Assembly: GCF_047511655.1 (NCBI RefSeq) | Contig: NC_133396.1 | Coordinates: forward strand, 134,425,490 to 134,489,489 | DNA length: 64,000 nt | Reading direction: 5' to 3' | Origin: Castor canadensis | Taxonomy: Eukaryota; Chordata; Mammalia; Rodentia; Castoridae | In this document: one piece after another, positions 62,838 to 64,000 of the stretch | How positions within the stretch are numbered: the first letter of the stretch is position 1 | Layout: every line of letters begins with the position of its first letter | Program-made: the position numbers and the translations under genes | Notes under the pieces: generated by a model | Databases searched by the model: none | Told to the model about the DNA's origin: nothing | What the model saw: only the letters and a program-made list of their open reading frames with translations

Positions 62838-63004
62838 TGCAGCATGTCAGTTAATATTATTCCAGTATGAGTTCAAAGGTGTCACATAATCTTCATAACA
62901 ATGATAGTTGAAGTTTTTACCTATAGGTACTGGAAGATATGGTCTATATTTGTCTTCATTATGTAGACGTCCATTTTTTATTTGTGGAAAGTCACAAGGT
63001 TTTA
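62838..63004 (-). pseudogene. broken CFHR SCR6-type exon (28-nt deletion)
   Basis: This is a paralogue of the SCR6-type exon at 60098-59904. It begins Lys-Pro-Cys-Asp-Phe-Pro-Gln-Ile-Lys and follows the domain through Tyr-Trp-Asn-Asn-Ile-Asn, but 28 nt covering the third cysteine, the Trp region and the run-up to the fourth cysteine are missing, and an in-frame TGA results. The acceptor (TTGTAAG) and donor (GTAAGT) survive. Exon length is 167 nt against 195. Because normal CCP exons are phase symmetric, a transcript that skips this one keeps its frame. Confidence 0.85.
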
Positions 63005-63559
63005 CTTACAAGAAAACAAGTATAAGTAAAACTTTTATTTTAGTGAGCAGTCATATCAGAGATAAATTATTTAATCAATTAATTATCTTCCAGTAGAAAC
63101 ATAATCATATACATAATATTAAAGTTTCCGTAGCAAGCAAAGTATAGAATTCATATGACTGAGGTATGTAAGGTGGCCTTTGCTAATGAAGTTGAAGTTA
63201 TATCTGTGGGTCAGGAGAAAAGTGAACTGTGAATATTTTTTGATATACAAATAGTTAAGATGAGGATAAACATTTATTTGTTTCTACTTTATTTGGAAAA
63301 TTAGGTGTTTTAAAATATTGTAAGATATTTTAAGATGAGGTACAATATAATTGTATTTTGTGTGTTTTCTTAAGTATTGAATAATCTTATCACTCATTTT
63401 AAGTGCTACATCATTACAATAATAGGTATATATATCATGGTTTTCAAAGTAATTTCCTTTTCATGAGCTTCTTTAGAAATAAATAATATTTTAAATAAAA
63501 GAATAGAATTTCTTTTTTTCCATGAAGGAAATCTTATGCAACATGTCTAAAAGAATTCT

Positions 63560-63905
63560 ACACACTTGCATGCTCACATGAGCACACACAGGCATATCCA
63601 CAGACACACACATGCACACATACATTCAGAGCCACACATTCAACATAGACACACATACTAACACACACAGACACCCATGCCCACACACAAACACACATGC
63701 ACACACAGTCAAATTCAAAGGCACAAACACATGAACACACACCTGTGTACAAAACAGACACACATGCACTAACATACTGACACACACACGCACACACACT
63801 CTGAGGCACACAAATACTCTGAGGCACACACGCAAACAGACACATATGCACACACCCAAACACGCACCAGTGCACACACACATGCACACATACATACAAT
63901 CACAT
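63560..63905 (+). repeat. CA-rich imperfect microsatellite (segment C)
   Basis: Same locus in the third block, about 345 bases long. Confidence 0.9.
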
Positions 63906-64000
63906 AGAAATATTTTACAGCATCCTTAAATTTATTTGTCAATTTTCTTTTTTGTTTGCTTGCAAACTACACACTGGTGATATGAATTATAAGTGTTGAT

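Larger units (their letters stand above)
51418..63004 (-). other. CFHR: CFHR-like gene, 3' part (5' end outside window)
   Basis: This is the span of the complement factor H-related gene seen here. In transcription order it holds a broken SCR6-type exon, then intact exons of types SCR7, SCR6, SCR7, SCR18, SCR19 and SCR20, the last ending in TAG. Each intact exon encodes one CCP/sushi domain with four cysteines and a near-terminal Trp (Tyr in SCR20). All have an AG acceptor, a GT donor (except the last) and phase-1 boundaries, so they join in one frame. FHR family proteins are secreted plasma proteins that bind C3b/C3d and compete with factor H. No SCR8-17 equivalents lie between 57403 and 59186, which argues against CFH itself. 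No signal-peptide exon is visible. Whether all six exons enter one mRNA is inference; two neighbouring genes sharing exons is an alternative. Confidence 0.8.
61705..64000. repeat. second unit of the 2.9-kb CFHR SCR6-SCR7 tandem duplication
   Basis: The unit begins near 61705, where sequence matching 58780 (ATGGAGAA(A/G)AGGAAT) resumes. It is collinear with 58780 onward: SCR7-type exon, intron, then SCR6-type exon with flank. It runs off the window edge, where it is still collinear with bases up to 1556. Confidence 0.82.

Noticed and set aside
51418..63004. Complement factor H itself rather than a CFHR gene
   Set aside because: No exons resembling SCR8 to SCR17 occur between the SCR7-type exon and the SCR18-type exon, only 1.8 kb apart, and the SCR6/7 pair is tandemly duplicated.
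1..64000. CRISPR arrays, operons, riboswitches, phage or plasmid features
   Set aside because: None seen. Regular repeats here are microsatellites, and coding pieces are spliced vertebrate exons or L1 ORFs.
1..64000. tRNA, rRNA or snRNA genes
   Set aside because: The tRNA-like boxes belong to SINEs with A-rich tails and degenerate stems. I saw no complete tRNA, 5S, U6 or 7SK sequence.

Overview
This is mammalian genomic DNA with no prokaryotic features. It is AT-rich and packed with LINE-1 (L1) copies, B1-like and tRNA-derived composite SINEs and CA/TA microsatellites, while real coding sequence is rare. The SINEs (a B1-type unit fused to a tRNA/ID-type unit) and the L1 3' ends suggest a rodent, possibly from the beaver/kangaroo-rat side. 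That species guess is inference only.

The one host gene I can support lies on the minus strand at the right end: a complement factor H-related (CFHR-like) gene. Six intact sushi/CCP exons read right to left: an SCR7-type exon (62286-62110), SCR6-type (60098-59904), SCR7-type (59362-59186), SCR18-type (57403-57227), SCR19-type (54849-54667) and a terminal SCR20-type exon with its stop codon (51614-51418). Every junction is phase 1 with usable splice sites. A seventh, broken SCR6-type exon lies at 63004-62838. The signal-peptide exon is not in the window and must lie beyond 64000 if the gene is functional. Nothing resembling SCR8-17 lies between SCR7 and SCR18, so this is a CFHR gene rather than factor H itself. 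Secreted FHR proteins bind C3b/C3d and surface glycans and modulate factor H.

The rest of the window holds decayed relatives. A broken SCR6 exon at 622-435 begins the next downstream CFHR copy. A frameshifted SCR7 relic lies at 7420-7247, and a broken SCR20 exon at 37302-37057. Three intron blocks (1-2372, 59470-61705, 62380-64000) are copies of one another. Bases 2980-3390 copy the SCR18/SCR19 intron at 55300-55690. The block 34517-40390 is a tandem copy of 40405-53660, which is how the SCR20 exon was doubled.

Mobile DNA, left to right: L1 3' fragments at 3395-4940, 5740-6950 and 8085-8420; an antisense L1 at 9005-13858 with a second antisense L1 nested in it (11449-12792); old antisense L1s from 18985 to 27299; a full-length L1 at 27300-34505 (13-bp target-site duplication, ORF1 open, ORF2 broken); a second full-length L1 at 43589-50544 (13-bp target-site duplication, both ORFs broken); and old L1 pieces at 38560-39325, 41165-42385 and 53090-54180.

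I found no evidence of a new biological system. The points most worth following are the CFHR module order, the duplicated and decayed SCR20 exon with an L1-like insertion, a frameshift shared by the two full-length L1s, and two candidate L1 3' transductions.
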